Notes: generated by a model not told the origin, from the sequence alone. A stretch of DNA of 64,000 nt from Cupriavidus oxalaticus (GCF_016894385.1 NZ_CP069811.1:906501-970500), one strand, 5' to 3'; shown: positions 16,230-25,652, counted from the stretch's first letter. Numbers and translations are program-made.

Positions 16230-17783
16230 TTAGTTGACGCGACGCGCCACGCCTTGCCAGTAGCGTTCGCGCACGATCTTGCGGGCCAGCTTGCCGCTGG
16301 CGTTCTTGGGCAGCTCGGCGACAAAGTCGACCGAACGGGGCGATTTGTAGTCGGCGATGCGCTCGCGGCAGTGCGCGATCAGCTGCTGCGCGCTGGCTGC
16401 GCGGCCCGGGCGCAGCGTGACCACGGCCTTGACGCTCTCGCCCCAGGTGTCGTCGGGCACGCTGATGACGCAGGCTTCGAGCACGTCGGGGTGTTGGTAC
16501 AGCGTCGCTTCGACCTCGGTCGGGTAGACGTTGAAGCCGCCGGAAATGATCATGTCCTTCTTGCGGTCGACCAGGTACAGGTAGCCGGCATCGTCCACGC
16601 GCGCCATGTCGCCGGTATGCAGCCAGCCGTCGACGATCGTCTCGGCGGTCAGCGCGGGCTCGCCCCAGTAGCCCTGGAACACGTCTTCGCCGCGGATCAC
16701 CAGTTCGCCGATCTCGCCGACTGCGACCTCGCGGCCTTGCTCGTCGACCACGCGCACTTCGGTCTCGCCCAGCGCGCGGCCGCAGGAGGCCAGGCGTTCG
16801 GGGTGGTTGGCGATCGCGTCGGCGTGGTCGGCGGTCGACAGGCGCGTGACGCCGGAGGTCGATTCGCTGGCGCCATAGCCTTGCGACAGGATCGGGCCGA
16901 TGCGCTCCCACGCCTCGCGGATGCGCGCGGGCGCCATCGGTGCGGCGCCGTAGGCCAGCGTCTTCAGGCTGGACAGGTCGGCCTGCGCCAGCGTGGGCTC
17001 GGCCATCAGCATGTTGATCATCGCCGGCACCATGAACACGTGCGTGATGCGCAGCCGCGCCACCTCGGCCAGGAAGTGCGCGGGCTCGAACCTGTCGAAC
17101 AGCACCAGCGTCGCGCCCAGGTACAGGTAAGGCTGCATCAGCATGCCGGAGGCGTGCGTGACGGGGCCGATCAGCGCGAGCCGGTCGCCGGGGCGAGCGG
17201 GGCGGTCCATGCCGGCCACCATCTTGCGCAGCGCCGCCATGCGGTTGCCGTAGGTCTGCATCGCCGCCTTGATCTTGCCGGTGGAGCCGGACGAGAAGTG
17301 CAGCACGGCGAGATCGCCGGCAGCGGGGGTGATGTCGGGCGGCGTGGTGCCGGCGTTGGCCAGCAGCGATTCGTAGCCGACATAGCCTGCGGGCGCTTCA
17401 CCGATCGCGATGAACGTCTCCACGCTGCCAAAGCCCGGCGTGGCGCGCGAGTAGCCGGTGTAGCCGGGGCCGGCGATCAGCACGCGCGGCGTGCAGTTCT
17501 CGACCACATCAGTGGCTTCCGTGGCGGTAAAGCGCGGATTCAGCGCCGCCTTGACCAGGCCGGCCTTGTACAGCGCGCACTCCAGCTCGACCAGCTCGGG
17601 CCGGTTGCGCGCCTGCACCGCCACGCGGTCGCCGCGCTGCAGCCCGAGGGCGAGCAGCGCGTTGGCGAGGCGGGTGGAGCGCTCTTCCAGCTGGCGGTAG
17701 GTCACCACCTGGTCCTGGTAGAGGATGGCGGGCTGGTCGCCCCAATAACGCGCGGCGCGGCGCAGGAAGTACGCGAAACTCAT
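16230..17783 (-). CDS. Acyl-CoA synthetase (AMP-binding family)
   Basis: A 517-residue adenylate-forming ligase that activates a carboxylic acid with ATP and CoA. The P-loop-like motif is SSGSTGKIKA (a variant of SGTTGxPKG) near residue 168. The Y-G-A-S-E motif QGYGASEST follows near residue 303, and GWLHTGDMARVDDAGYLYLVDRKKD lies near residues 395-420. The C-terminal catalytic lysine is in PKNASGKLARKIV. First gene of the minus-strand operon ligase, dehydrogenase, Bug, racemase, divergent from a LysR gene. It likely commits the imported acid to CoA-dependent breakdown. Confidence 0.87.
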   Translation of the reverse strand: MSFAYFLRRAARYWGDQPAILYQDQVVTYRQLEERSTRLANALLALGLQRGDRVAVQARNRPELVELECALYKAGLVKAALNPRFTATEATDVVENCTPRVLIAGPGYTGYSRATPGFGSVETFIAIGEAPAGYVGYESLLANAGTTPPDITPAAGDLAVLHFSSGSTGKIKAAMQTYGNRMAALRKMVAGMDRPARPGDRLALIGPVTHASGMLMQPYLYLGATLVLFDRFEPAHFLAEVARLRITHVFMVPAMINMLMAEPTLAQADLSSLKTLAYGAAPMAPARIREAWERIGPILSQGYGASESTSGVTRLSTADHADAIANHPERLASCGRALGETEVRVVDEQGREVAVGEIGELVIRGEDVFQGYWGEPALTAETIVDGWLHTGDMARVDDAGYLYLVDRKKDMIISGGFNVYPTEVEATLYQHPDVLEACVISVPDDTWGESVKAVVTLRPGRAASAQQLIAHCRERIADYKSPRSVDFVAELPKNASGKLARKIVRERYWQGVARRVN

Positions 17784-17902
17784 GCTGTCTCCGTGATGCG
17801 AATGGTGTTGTGCTGCGGCTCTGCGGCTAAGTCTGTAAGATGACAGGCATCACCACAATGCGGCATTGGCTATAAGGTCATAACCATCGGGAATGTGAGG
17901 CA

Positions 17903-18787
17903 ATGGAGACGCGGGACCTGGAATACATCCTCGCCGTGGCCACGCACGGCGGCATCGGCAGGGCGGCGGAGGCCCTCGGGATCAGCCAGCCGGCCCTGAC
18001 CAAGGCGGTGCAGCGGGTCGAGGCGCAGGCCGGGCTGCCGCTGTTCGAGCGGACCGCCAACGGCATGACCGCCACTTACGCCGGCGCGCGCTTCCTGGAG
18101 CGGGCGCGGCGCATCCGGCTGGAATACGAGGACGGCATCAAGGAAATGCTCGGCATCCGCACCGGCGAGCAGGGCGTGCTACGGGTGGGATATTCGCCAT
18201 CGATTCCGGGCGGCGTGATCCTGGGCGCGTGCCAGCAACTGATGCGCGAGCGCCCGGTCGCGCGGCTGCGCTTGCGGCGGCGGCTGGCGCGGGACGTGCT
18301 GGACCTGCTGGCCGCGGGCGAACTCGATCTCGCGGTGGCGCCGGTGCAGGCGTCAACGGATTTTGCGGTGGAGCTGCTGTTCGACGACCGGCTGGTGGTG
18401 GTGGCCGACCAGGGTCATGCGCTACTGCGCCGGCGCAAGCTGCGCCTGGCGGACCTGGCCGACCAGGATTGGCTGCTGCCGGAGGCGCATATCACGCTGC
18501 GCCAGCAGGTCGATGCCGCCTTCCGCCAGCGCGGCCTGCCGGCGCCGCAGCCGCGCGTCGAGATCGATTTCGGCAGCACCTCGCTGTTTGCGCTGATGCA
18601 GGGCACGCAGATGCTGAGCATCGCCAATGCCGGCGGCGACGCCATGCAGCACGGGCTGCGCGCGTTGCCGCTGGACGTGGAAGAGCTGGACCTGCGCCGG
18701 CGGATCGGCGTGCTGACCCGCGCCGGCGCGTACCTGTCGCCGCTGGCGCAGCGCCTCACGGCGCTGCTGCGCGAGCACAGCGGCTGA
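17903..18787 (+). CDS. LysR-family regulator of the ligase operon
   Basis: A 294-residue LysR-type regulator with its helix-turn-helix in residues 1-60 (LEYILAVATHGGIGRAAEAL, ISQPALTKAVQRVE). It is divergent from the acyl-CoA synthetase operon across 119 bp and converges on the next Bug gene, so the ligase operon is its probable target. The effector is unknown. Confidence 0.85.
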   Translation: METRDLEYILAVATHGGIGRAAEALGISQPALTKAVQRVEAQAGLPLFERTANGMTATYAGARFLERARRIRLEYEDGIKEMLGIRTGEQGVLRVGYSPSIPGGVILGACQQLMRERPVARLRLRRRLARDVLDLLAAGELDLAVAPVQASTDFAVELLFDDRLVVVADQGHALLRRRKLRLADLADQDWLLPEAHITLRQQVDAAFRQRGLPAPQPRVEIDFGSTSLFALMQGTQMLSIANAGGDAMQHGLRALPLDVEELDLRRRIGVLTRAGAYLSPLAQRLTALLREHSG

Positions 18788-18801
18788 GCGGCTTTGGCGG
18801 A

Positions 18802-19791
18802 TTACTGCAGCGGGATCTTGGCCACCGCCGCCAGCCGCTTCCAGCGCACGATCTCGTCCTTCTGGTACTGGCGCATCTCCGCCGGCGACGACAGGATCAG
18901 CGTGGTCGACTGGCGCGTGTAGTAGTCGCGCACATCGGGTGCGTTGCCGGCCTGCATGAAGAGCTCCTGCAGCCGCTTCACCACCGCCGGCGGGGTCTTG
19001 GCGGAAATCGCCGCGGCCACCCAGTTGTAGGCCAGGAAGTCGGGCAGGCCGGCCTCGACGACGGACGGCACGTCCGGCAACAGCGGCGAGCGCTGCGGCG
19101 CGGTATAGGCCAGTGCCCGGATCCTGCCGCCGCGCACCAGTTCGATCGCGCCGCTGGCATCGACCACGGCAAAGTCGACGTTGGCCGCCATCACGCCATT
19201 GATCGCATCGCCCGCGCCCTTGTACGGCACTGGCGTGGTCTTGACCTTGGCCAGCTCGTTGAGCCATTCGCTGTACAGCGTGTACGAGATCGAACCCGTG
19301 CCGTAGTTGAGCGCGCCGGGCCGCTTGCGCGCGTCCTCCAGCAGTTCCGCCAGCGTGCGGTAAGGCGAGCCGGCCGGCACGATGACCACGCACGGCCCGC
19401 GCGACAGCAGCGTGATCGGCGCGAAATCCGTCAGCGGGTCGTATGGCAGCTTGCGGAACGTGGCGGCATTGGTCGACAGCGTGGAATTGCTGCCGATAAA
19501 CACCGTGTAGCCGTCCGCCGGCGCGTTCAGCGCGGTCTGCACGCCGATAAAGCCGTTGCCGCCGGGCTTGTTCTCCACCACCACGCCCTGGCCCGTCAAC
19601 TCGCCGATCTTCTTGGCGAACATGCGCGCGGTGGTGTCGGTGCCGCTGCCGGCCGGGAACGGCACGATGAAGCGCATCGGGCGCGAGGGAAAGGCATCTT
19701 CGGCAGCAAGCGCCGGCAGCGGCGCGATGCCGGCCAGTGCCGCGGCGGCGAGGCCCAGGAAGCGGCGGCGCGAACGGTAAGGCTGTTGCAT
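18802..19791 (-). CDS. Bug-family TTT solute receptor
   Basis: A 329-residue receptor. The N-terminus MQQPYRSRRRFLGLAAAALA has a twin-arginine-like basic patch before the hydrophobic core, with likely cleavage near ALAAEDA. The mature protein carries FPSRPMRFIVPFPAGSGTD and VVENKPGGNGFIGVQTAL. The ATG at 19791 follows AAAGGAGACACC. Last gene of the operon crotonase, CoA-transferase, dehydrogenase, receptor (all minus). Ligand unknown, presumably a carboxylate handled by that operon. Confidence 0.88.
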   Translation of the reverse strand: MQQPYRSRRRFLGLAAAALAGIAPLPALAAEDAFPSRPMRFIVPFPAGSGTDTTARMFAKKIGELTGQGVVVENKPGGNGFIGVQTALNAPADGYTVFIGSNSTLSTNAATFRKLPYDPLTDFAPITLLSRGPCVVIVPAGSPYRTLAELLEDARKRPGALNYGTGSISYTLYSEWLNELAKVKTTPVPYKGAGDAINGVMAANVDFAVVDASGAIELVRGGRIRALAYTAPQRSPLLPDVPSVVEAGLPDFLAYNWVAAAISAKTPPAVVKRLQELFMQAGNAPDVRDYYTRQSTTLILSSPAEMRQYQKDEIVRWKRLAAVAKIPLQ

Positions 19792-19852
19792 GGTGTCTCC
19801 TTTCGGTCGGAAAATCCCGGCGTGTTCCCGCCGGTGCAAAGAGGTCGGCAGA

Positions 19853-21019
19853 TCAGCGGCGCAGGCCGAGCAGGTCGCGCGCGATCACCCAGCGGTGCAC
19901 TTCGCTGGGCCCTTCGTAGATGCGCATCAGCCGGGTCTCGTTGGCCATCTGCTGCAGCGGCAGTTCCTTGGTCATGCCCATCGCGCCGAAGGTCTGCATC
20001 GCCTGGTCGATCACTTCCCACGCCATTTCGGTGGCGAAGACCTTGATCATCGAGACCTGCGTGCGCGCCTCTTCGCCGGCGTCGATGCGGCTGGCGGCTT
20101 CGTAGGTCATCAGGCGGCAGGCGTGGATGCGCGTGGCGGCGTCCGCCACCCACCACTGGATCGCCTGGCGCTGCGCCAGCGGGGCGCCAAAGGTCTGCCG
20201 TTGCGGCGCGTACTCGCAGATCATGTCGAGCGCGCGCTGGGCCCGGCCGATGCACCACGCGGCCATCTGCACGCGGCGCGTGGACAGGCGCGCCTGCATC
20301 GGCGCGAAGCCCTGGCCTTCGTTGCCCAGCAACTGCGAGGCGGGGATGCGGCAATCCTCCAGCACGACTTCGTAGGTGGAATGGCCGCCGATCATCGGGA
20401 TGCGGCGCTCCACGCGCAGGCCGGGCGTGCCGCGCTCGACGATAAACGCGGAGATGCCGCCGCGCGCGCCTTTGGCCTTGTCGGTCACGGCCATCACGAT
20501 GGTCCAGTCGGCGCGCGCCGCGCGGCTGATCCAGATCTTGCGGCCATTCAGCACCCAGTGGTCGCCGTCGCGTTCGGCGCGCGTGGTCATCATGGCCGGG
20601 TCGCCGCCGGCGCCGGGCTCGGAAATGGCGATGGCCGATACCGTTTCGCCGCGCGCATACGGGTCCAGGTAGCGCTCGCGCTGGGCGTCGTTCGCGGTCA
20701 GCATCAGCATGCGCAGGTTGGGCGAATCCGGCGGCAGGTCGTAGGGCGTGATGGTCTTGCCGAGTTCTTCGTTGACGCCGACCATCGCCACCACGGGCAG
20801 GTCGGTGCCGCCCATTTCCGCGGGCGCATCCAGGCCCCACAGGCCCAGCTCGCGCGACAGGCCATCGAGCCGCGCCTGTTCTTCCGGCAGCAGCGCGTGC
20901 TGCCCGCCTCCGGCCTCGCGCGCCAGCACCGCCGGCTCCAGCGGGATCAGCTGCTCGCGCACGAAGCGCGCGACCAAATCCTTGAGCATGCGGTGTTCTT
21001 CATCGAGCTGGAAATTCAT
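19853..21019 (-). CDS. Acyl-CoA dehydrogenase
   Basis: A 388-residue FAD enzyme with segments AISEPGAGGDPAMMTTRAER (residues 131-150) and QTFGAPLAQRQAIQWW (275-290). The catalytic glutamate is in place: E369 of RIYEGPSEVHRW. The GPSEVH variant is typical of the ACAD10/11-like subgroup. It probably oxidises the acyl-CoA made by the CoA-transferase encoded 13 bases upstream. Confidence 0.85.
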   Translation of the reverse strand: MNFQLDEEHRMLKDLVARFVREQLIPLEPAVLAREAGGGQHALLPEEQARLDGLSRELGLWGLDAPAEMGGTDLPVVAMVGVNEELGKTITPYDLPPDSPNLRMLMLTANDAQRERYLDPYARGETVSAIAISEPGAGGDPAMMTTRAERDGDHWVLNGRKIWISRAARADWTIVMAVTDKAKGARGGISAFIVERGTPGLRVERRIPMIGGHSTYEVVLEDCRIPASQLLGNEGQGFAPMQARLSTRRVQMAAWCIGRAQRALDMICEYAPQRQTFGAPLAQRQAIQWWVADAATRIHACRLMTYEAASRIDAGEEARTQVSMIKVFATEMAWEVIDQAMQTFGAMGMTKELPLQQMANETRLMRIYEGPSEVHRWVIARDLLGLRR

Positions 21020-21032
21020 GCGTGTCTCCTTG

Positions 21033-22247
21033 TTATTCCTGAGCGCCGGCGGGTGTGCCGGCATGCGCGGCGGGCAGGGCGATGCCGGCTTCCTGCAAGA
21101 CTTCGGCGGTGTGTTCGCCCAGTGCCGGCGCATGCCGGCGCAACGACAGCGGCGTGGCCGAGAAGCGCGCGGCCGGGCGCACTTCGCGCAGCGGGCCTTC
21201 GGTGGGGTGCTGCGTGGCCTGGAACAGTCCCACCGCGCGCAGGTGCGGATGGTCGACCAGCGCATCGAGGTCGTAGATCGGCGTGGCGGGGATGTCGAGC
21301 GCTTCGAACAGCGCCATCCATTCTGCGGTGCTGCGCTCCGGGGTCAGTTCGGCAAGATGGCCGTACAGCGCGCGGATATTGGCATTGCGCTGTGCGCGGT
21401 CGCCGACTTCGTAACGGTCGGCAAGGTCATCGCGACCCACCGCGCGGAAGAAGGCATGCCAGTGGCGCTCGGTATAGGGCAGCGCGCAGATCCAGCCGTC
21501 GCGCGTCGGCGCCGGGCGGCGGCCGCCCTGCAGTAGCCGCGCATAGCCCGCGCCGGCGGGGGCGGGCTCGAAGGTCAGCCCGCCCAGGTGCTCGGTCATC
21601 ACGAAGGCGGCCATGGTCTCCAGCATCGGCACTTCGACCGACTGGCCCACGCCATGGCGTTCGCGGTGCAGCAGCGCGGCCAGCACGGCATTGGCCAGCG
21701 CCAGCCCGGTGGTCTTGTCGGCGATCAGGCTGGGCACGTATTCCGGCCGCTCGCCGTTGCCGGCGCCCAGCGCCACCAGTCCGCAGCCGGCCTGGATGAT
21801 GTCGTCGAAGGCGGGCTTGTCGCGGTGCGGGCCGTCCTGGCCGAAGCCGGTGGCGACGCAGTAGACGATGCGCGGGTTGATGCGTGCGACGGCCTCGTAG
21901 CCAAAACCAAGCCGCTCGATCGCCGCCACGCGCATGTTGTGCACCAGCACGTCGGCGCCGGCGATCAGCGCGCGCAGCGCTTCGGCGCCCTCGGGGATTT
22001 TCAGGTCGAGCACGACCGAGCGCTTGTTGCGGTTCAGCGCCAGGTAGATCGAGCTCATGCCGGCGTGCTGCGACACGCCGTTGGCGCGCATCAGGTCGCC
22101 TTCCGGCCCCTCGATCTTGATCACGTCGGCGCCAAAATCGGCCAGCACCTGCGTGGCCAGCGGGCCGAGCACGACCGCGGTCAGGTCGAGCACGCGGATG
22201 CCGTCGAGCGGGCCGGCGGGCGTGGCATGGGTGTGTTGTGCAGGCAC
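21033..22247 (-). CDS. CaiB/BaiF family III CoA-transferase
   Basis: A 404-residue CoA-transferase. The family opening GIRVLDLTAVVLGPLATQVL is followed by DVIKIEGPEGDLMRANGVS. The acyl-carrying aspartate is D177 in SLIADKTTGLALAN, and F147 replaces the histidine that marks racemases. The GTG start at 22247 follows AAGGAG; no ATG fits. It lies 10 bases after the crotonase gene. It closely resembles the CoA-transferase at 40889-42085, and both operons also carry related crotonases, suggesting duplicated pathways for related acids. Confidence 0.85.
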   Translation of the reverse strand: MPAQHTHATPAGPLDGIRVLDLTAVVLGPLATQVLADFGADVIKIEGPEGDLMRANGVSQHAGMSSIYLALNRNKRSVVLDLKIPEGAEALRALIAGADVLVHNMRVAAIERLGFGYEAVARINPRIVYCVATGFGQDGPHRDKPAFDDIIQAGCGLVALGAGNGERPEYVPSLIADKTTGLALANAVLAALLHRERHGVGQSVEVPMLETMAAFVMTEHLGGLTFEPAPAGAGYARLLQGGRRPAPTRDGWICALPYTERHWHAFFRAVGRDDLADRYEVGDRAQRNANIRALYGHLAELTPERSTAEWMALFEALDIPATPIYDLDALVDHPHLRAVGLFQATQHPTEGPLREVRPAARFSATPLSLRRHAPALGEHTAEVLQEAGIALPAAHAGTPAGAQE

Positions 22248-22257
22248 GGGCGGCTCC

Positions 22258-23028
22258 TTAGCGACGGTGGAACACCGGCGTGCGGCGCTCGGCCATCGCG
22301 GCCACGCCTTCGCGGAAGTCTTCGCTGAGGAACTGCCCGCGCTGGATTGCCAGCTCGTGCTGGTTGACCTCGGCGATGCGGTCGGCCAGTCCCTTGCGCA
22401 GCGTGGCGCGCGTGGTTTCCACGGCCAGCGGCGCGGAGCTGGCGATCTCCTGCGCCAGCGCCATGGCGCGGTCGTTGACGTCAGCCTTGGCCACCAGTTC
22501 ATCGGCCAGGCCGATGGCGACGGCGTCGGTGCCGGAGATGCGGCGGCCGGTGTAGAACAGCAGCGCGGCCTGCTGCTCGCCCACCAGCCGCGGCAGCGTC
22601 ACGCTGAGGCCGAAGCCGGGATGGAAGCCCAGCCGGTTGAAATTGGCACTGAAGCGCGCCTCGGCGCAGGTCACGCGGAAGTCGGCGACCAGCGCCAGGC
22701 CCAGCCCCGCGCCGACGGCGGCGCCTGCCACCGCGGCGACGATGGGTTTGCGGTTGCGGTACAGCTTCATCGCATGCACGTAGAAGCCGGCGGGATCGTT
22801 GGCGACTTCGCCCTGGCCGGCGCCGCTGAAGTCGGCGCCCGCACAGAAGGCGCCGACCCCGGAGGCCAGCACTATGGCGCGGCAGCCGGGGTCGTCGTCC
22901 AGTGCCAGCAGGGTGTCCGCGAGCCGGCGCATCACGTCGGCATCGACAAAGTTGTGCGGCGGATGGGACAGCACGATGCGGGCGACGTGGCCGTCGCGGC
23001 TGAGCTGGATATCGGCGTCGGATGACAT
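22258..23028 (-). CDS. Enoyl-CoA hydratase/isomerase family protein lacking both catalytic glutamates
   Basis: A 256-residue crotonase-fold protein. The oxyanion-hole regions are normal (GAFCAGADFS at residues 59-68 and VGAGLGLALVADFRV at 105-119). The two glutamates of classical hydratases, in PEI and about twenty residues on, are F130 and L156. It is therefore unlikely to be a simple hydratase; hydrolase, decarboxylase or isomerase chemistry are alternatives. First gene of the minus-strand operon, divergent from an IclR regulator. A paralogue with the same opening and same substitution lies at 44463-45242. Confidence 0.8.
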   Translation of the reverse strand: MSSDADIQLSRDGHVARIVLSHPPHNFVDADVMRRLADTLLALDDDPGCRAIVLASGVGAFCAGADFSGAGQGEVANDPAGFYVHAMKLYRNRKPIVAAVAGAAVGAGLGLALVADFRVTCAEARFSANFNRLGFHPGFGLSVTLPRLVGEQQAALLFYTGRRISGTDAVAIGLADELVAKADVNDRAMALAQEIASSAPLAVETTRATLRKGLADRIAEVNQHELAIQRGQFLSEDFREGVAAMAERRTPVFHRR

Positions 23029-23116
23029 GCGGGGCGCTCCTCTGTGATGTGGGCCGGCCGCAAGGACCGGCGGAGCACACAGTATTCGCGCTGCGGCGCC
23101 TCGCCGCTATACTCGG

Positions 23117-23133
23117 ATTTCGCTTACTGAAAT
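23117..23133. promoter_or_regulatory. Candidate IclR operator
   Basis: ATTTC-GCTTACT-GAAAT is a short inverted repeat in the 114-bp gap between the divergent crotonase operon and the IclR gene, next to a TATACT -10-like box. Its position suits autoregulation and control of the operon. Confidence 0.4.
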
Positions 23134-23142
23134 TATGCGGAG

Positions 23143-23991
23143 ATGGCCCATACGGCACCCGAAGCACCCGAACCGGTATCGACGCGCCGCGTGACCCACC
23201 AGACCGGCCGCTTTACCCGCGACACCGCCGGCAGCCAGTCGCTGGAGCGGGGTCTGGTGCTGCTGCGCGCTTTCCGCGTGGGCACCACCAGCCTGACCAA
23301 TGCCGAGCTGGCCGCGCGCACCGGCCTGCCGCGGCCGACCGTCAGCCGGCTGACGCGCTCGCTGGTGGATGCCGGCTTCCTGCGCTACGACGTCAACGAA
23401 CGCGCCTACCGGCTCGCGCCGGTGGTGCTGAGCCTGGCCGACGCCTTCCGCCACGCCAACCGCGCCGCGGATATCGCGCTGCCGCTGATGCGCAAGGTGG
23501 CCGAGGCCGACAAGGTCAACGTGGGACTGGCGGTGGGCGACAAGCTGGACATGGTGTATCTGGCTTCGATCCGCCACAGCCGCGACAGCGTCTCGCGCAC
23601 GCGGCGCGTGGTGCCGGGCACGCGCGTGCCGATGGAGCTGACATCGATCGGGCTGGCATGGCTGGGGGCACAGCCGGACAGCGTGCGGGAAGACCTGCTG
23701 GCAGGCATTGCGGTGCGGCAGGCAGAAGCCTGGCCGGCGATGCGCGCACGCGTGCTGCGGGCGATCGGGCAGTCGCAGCAGCGCGGCTTCTGCACCGCCG
23801 CCTACCAGCAGGGGCATTTGCTGGCGGTGGGCGCGGCATTCCGTGGCCCCGACCGGCAGCTCTATGGCCTGAACATCAGCTTCCCGTATTCAGCCAGCGA
23901 GCGCAGGCGCGACAACGCCCGCTATGCGGCGAAGCTGGCGCGGCTGATGGACGATATCCAGTCGGCGTGGCAGCGCGCCGGCGGCGGCTAG
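23143..23991 (+). CDS. IclR-family regulator
   Basis: A 282-residue IclR regulator. The winged helix-turn-helix is at residues 30-90 (SLERGLVLLRAFRVGTTSLT, then GLPRPTVSRLTRSLVDAGFL), preceded by an unusual 25-residue polar tail. The C-terminal effector domain fills the rest. Divergent from the crotonase/CoA-transferase operon, which it probably represses or activates in response to the operon's substrate. Confidence 0.87.
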   Translation: MAHTAPEAPEPVSTRRVTHQTGRFTRDTAGSQSLERGLVLLRAFRVGTTSLTNAELAARTGLPRPTVSRLTRSLVDAGFLRYDVNERAYRLAPVVLSLADAFRHANRAADIALPLMRKVAEADKVNVGLAVGDKLDMVYLASIRHSRDSVSRTRRVVPGTRVPMELTSIGLAWLGAQPDSVREDLLAGIAVRQAEAWPAMRARVLRAIGQSQQRGFCTAAYQQGHLLAVGAAFRGPDRQLYGLNISFPYSASERRRDNARYAAKLARLMDDIQSAWQRAGGG

Positions 23992-23999
23992 GGCCGGGC

Positions 24000-24878
24000 T
24001 CAGTACACCGGCGCCATGCCGGCGGGCCGGTTCTTGAAGCGGCGGTGGACCCAGTAGTACTGCTCCGGCATGGTCGCGATCTGCTTTTCCAGGAAGGCAT
24101 TCATGCGGCGCGAATCCTCCTCTACGGAGCCGGACGGAAAGCCCTCCAGCGGGTCGAACACGCGCAGGCGATAGCCCCGGTAGTCGGGCAGCACTTCGGT
24201 GGTAAACGGCACCACGCGCGCGCCCGTCATGCTGGCCAGCCGCGAGGCCGACGTCAGCGTGCACGCCGGCACGCCGAAAAACGGCACGAACACCGAATCG
24301 GTCAGGCCGAAGTCCATGTCAGCCGCCAGCATCACCGGGCAGCCGGCACGCAGCGTGCGCACCACCTGCTTGCCGCTGCCGCTGCGCGGAATCATCTCGG
24401 CGCCAAAGCGCCCTCGCTGCGTCCGCGCGATCTCTTCCAGCAGCGGGCTCGACATCTTGGTGTACAGCGATGCGACCGGGTGGCGGATCGAATAGAACAT
24501 GCACCCGGCTTCGATCCCGACGAAATGGAAGCCCAGGAAGATGGTGGGTTGCTCGGTGCAGGTGGACAGGTCGATGCGGCTGTCCAGCTCGATCAGCTGG
24601 TCCAGCCGCCTGGCATCGCCGAACCATTGCACGCCGCGCTCGAGGTAGCTGCGCATGACATGGCCGAAATGGCGCCGTGCCAGCTGCTGCCGGCGGGCTT
24701 CGTCCATGTCGGGGAAGCATAGCGCCAGGTTGGTCAGCACAATGCGGCGCCGGCGGCTGGGGATCTGGTACAGCAGCTTGCCGATCGCGTCTCCCAGGCG
24801 TGCCGTCACGCCATAGGGCAGCGCGGCAAAGAGCTTGAAGACAGCGACGGTGAGCGCGGCCCGGAGCCGATGGGTCAT
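24000..24878 (-). CDS. lpxL: Lipid A lauroyl acyltransferase (LpxL/HtrB family)
   Basis: A 292-residue lysophospholipid acyltransferase-fold protein that adds a secondary acyl chain to Kdo2-lipid A at the inner membrane. The H-x4-E catalytic motif is HFVGIE near residue 114. The amphipathic N-terminus (RLRAALTVAVFKLFAALPYG) anchors it to the membrane. The C-terminal EQYYWVHRRFKNRP segment is typical of the family. The ATG at 24878 gives the family N-terminus; longer upstream reading frames run through repetitive non-coding sequence. Which of LpxL or LpxM it represents cannot be settled; paralogues are common in this group. Confidence 0.82.
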   Translation of the reverse strand: MTHRLRAALTVAVFKLFAALPYGVTARLGDAIGKLLYQIPSRRRRIVLTNLALCFPDMDEARRQQLARRHFGHVMRSYLERGVQWFGDARRLDQLIELDSRIDLSTCTEQPTIFLGFHFVGIEAGCMFYSIRHPVASLYTKMSSPLLEEIARTQRGRFGAEMIPRSGSGKQVVRTLRAGCPVMLAADMDFGLTDSVFVPFFGVPACTLTSASRLASMTGARVVPFTTEVLPDYRGYRLRVFDPLEGFPSGSVEEDSRRMNAFLEKQIATMPEQYYWVHRRFKNRPAGMAPVY

Positions 24879-25256
24879 GGGAATCCTGTGGGGCGGTGGC
24901 GGCAGCGCGGCGTCCCGGCGCGCGGCTGCACAGCGATGATTCGGCGCCACGGCAGGTGGCGGGCGGGGGCGGGCGGGGCGCGCGCGGTCGGCAAGAGCGA
25001 TGGCTGGCGGCCCGGCACGTCGATGGGCAACGCCTGGCGCGCACGGTGTGCGCGTCGGAAATGGCAGAAAAATGCGGCAAAAAATGCGGCAAAAAAATGC
25101 CGGAAAGCGGGCCATGGCGCGCATTTGCGCTGGCCTGTGCGAAGCGCGCACTGTAGCACGTTGCGGCAGGCAGGCTTGTAGCGAGGTGTTACAACGACGA
25201 CAAGTGCCCCTTGCGCGGCGCATCGCGCGAACGGGCGGCGCACAGGCCCTGCGCCC
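24879..25256. other. 378-bp intergenic stretch with A-tract repeats
   Basis: No gene seen. At 25068-25103 a short tandem array repeats A5-7 followed by TGCGGC or TGCCGG three times, an abrupt AT-rich patch in a GC-rich G-tract setting. It could be the curved upstream region of the acyltransferase promoter. No clear -10/-35 pair was found. Confidence 0.4.
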
Positions 25257-25652
25257 TCAGTGCTTCAGTTCGCCCAGGTAGTAGTTGATTTCCGCCAGCA
25301 GCGTGTCGTGGAATTCCGCCGGCAGGCCACGGTCGTCGGTCAGCGTGAGCAACTGGTCGACGCGCACGCGGAAGCGCCGCTCCACCCCCGCCTGGGCCGC
25401 CGGCGGCAGCCCGGCGGCCAGGGCGCCGAGCAGCTCCCGTATCACCAGCAGGCGCGCGCCGTACTGGACCATGGCGTCGCCCTGGGTCTTGAGGTTGGCG
25501 GCCAGCGGGTCCGGGCTGGCCGGCGCCGCGGGCGCGGTGACGGCGGGCGCCGGGGGCACGGCATGCGCTGGCGCCAGGTTGCCTGCATCGTTGGCGGCCT
25601 GGGGGGGCGCCGCGGCGCCCAGTATGCGGGACAGCAGGTTGATCCTGAACAT
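25257..25652 (-). CDS. Hypothetical protein, 131 aa
   Basis: I do not recognise this family. Residues 1-12 form a hydrophobic/basic start (MFRINLLSRILG). Residues 14-50 are an Ala/Pro-rich linker. Residues 55-131 are a probably helical domain ending in DTLLAEINYYLGELKH. CGGGGAGC precedes the ATG. It follows the FlhC gene by 137 bp in the same direction. The linker-plus-helical-domain shape is phasin-like, but I see no decisive motif. Confidence 0.55.
   Translation of the reverse strand: MFRINLLSRILGAAAPPQAANDAGNLAPAHAVPPAPAVTAPAAPASPDPLAANLKTQGDAMVQYGARLLVIRELLGALAAGLPPAAQAGVERRFRVRVDQLLTLTDDRGLPAEFHDTLLAEINYYLGELKH

Noticed and set aside
15010..16911. A 633-residue fusion of ligase and dehydrogenase in one frame
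   Set aside because: The first part is an out-of-frame reading of the ligase gene; the dehydrogenase has its own ATG at 16215 with AAGGAG before it.
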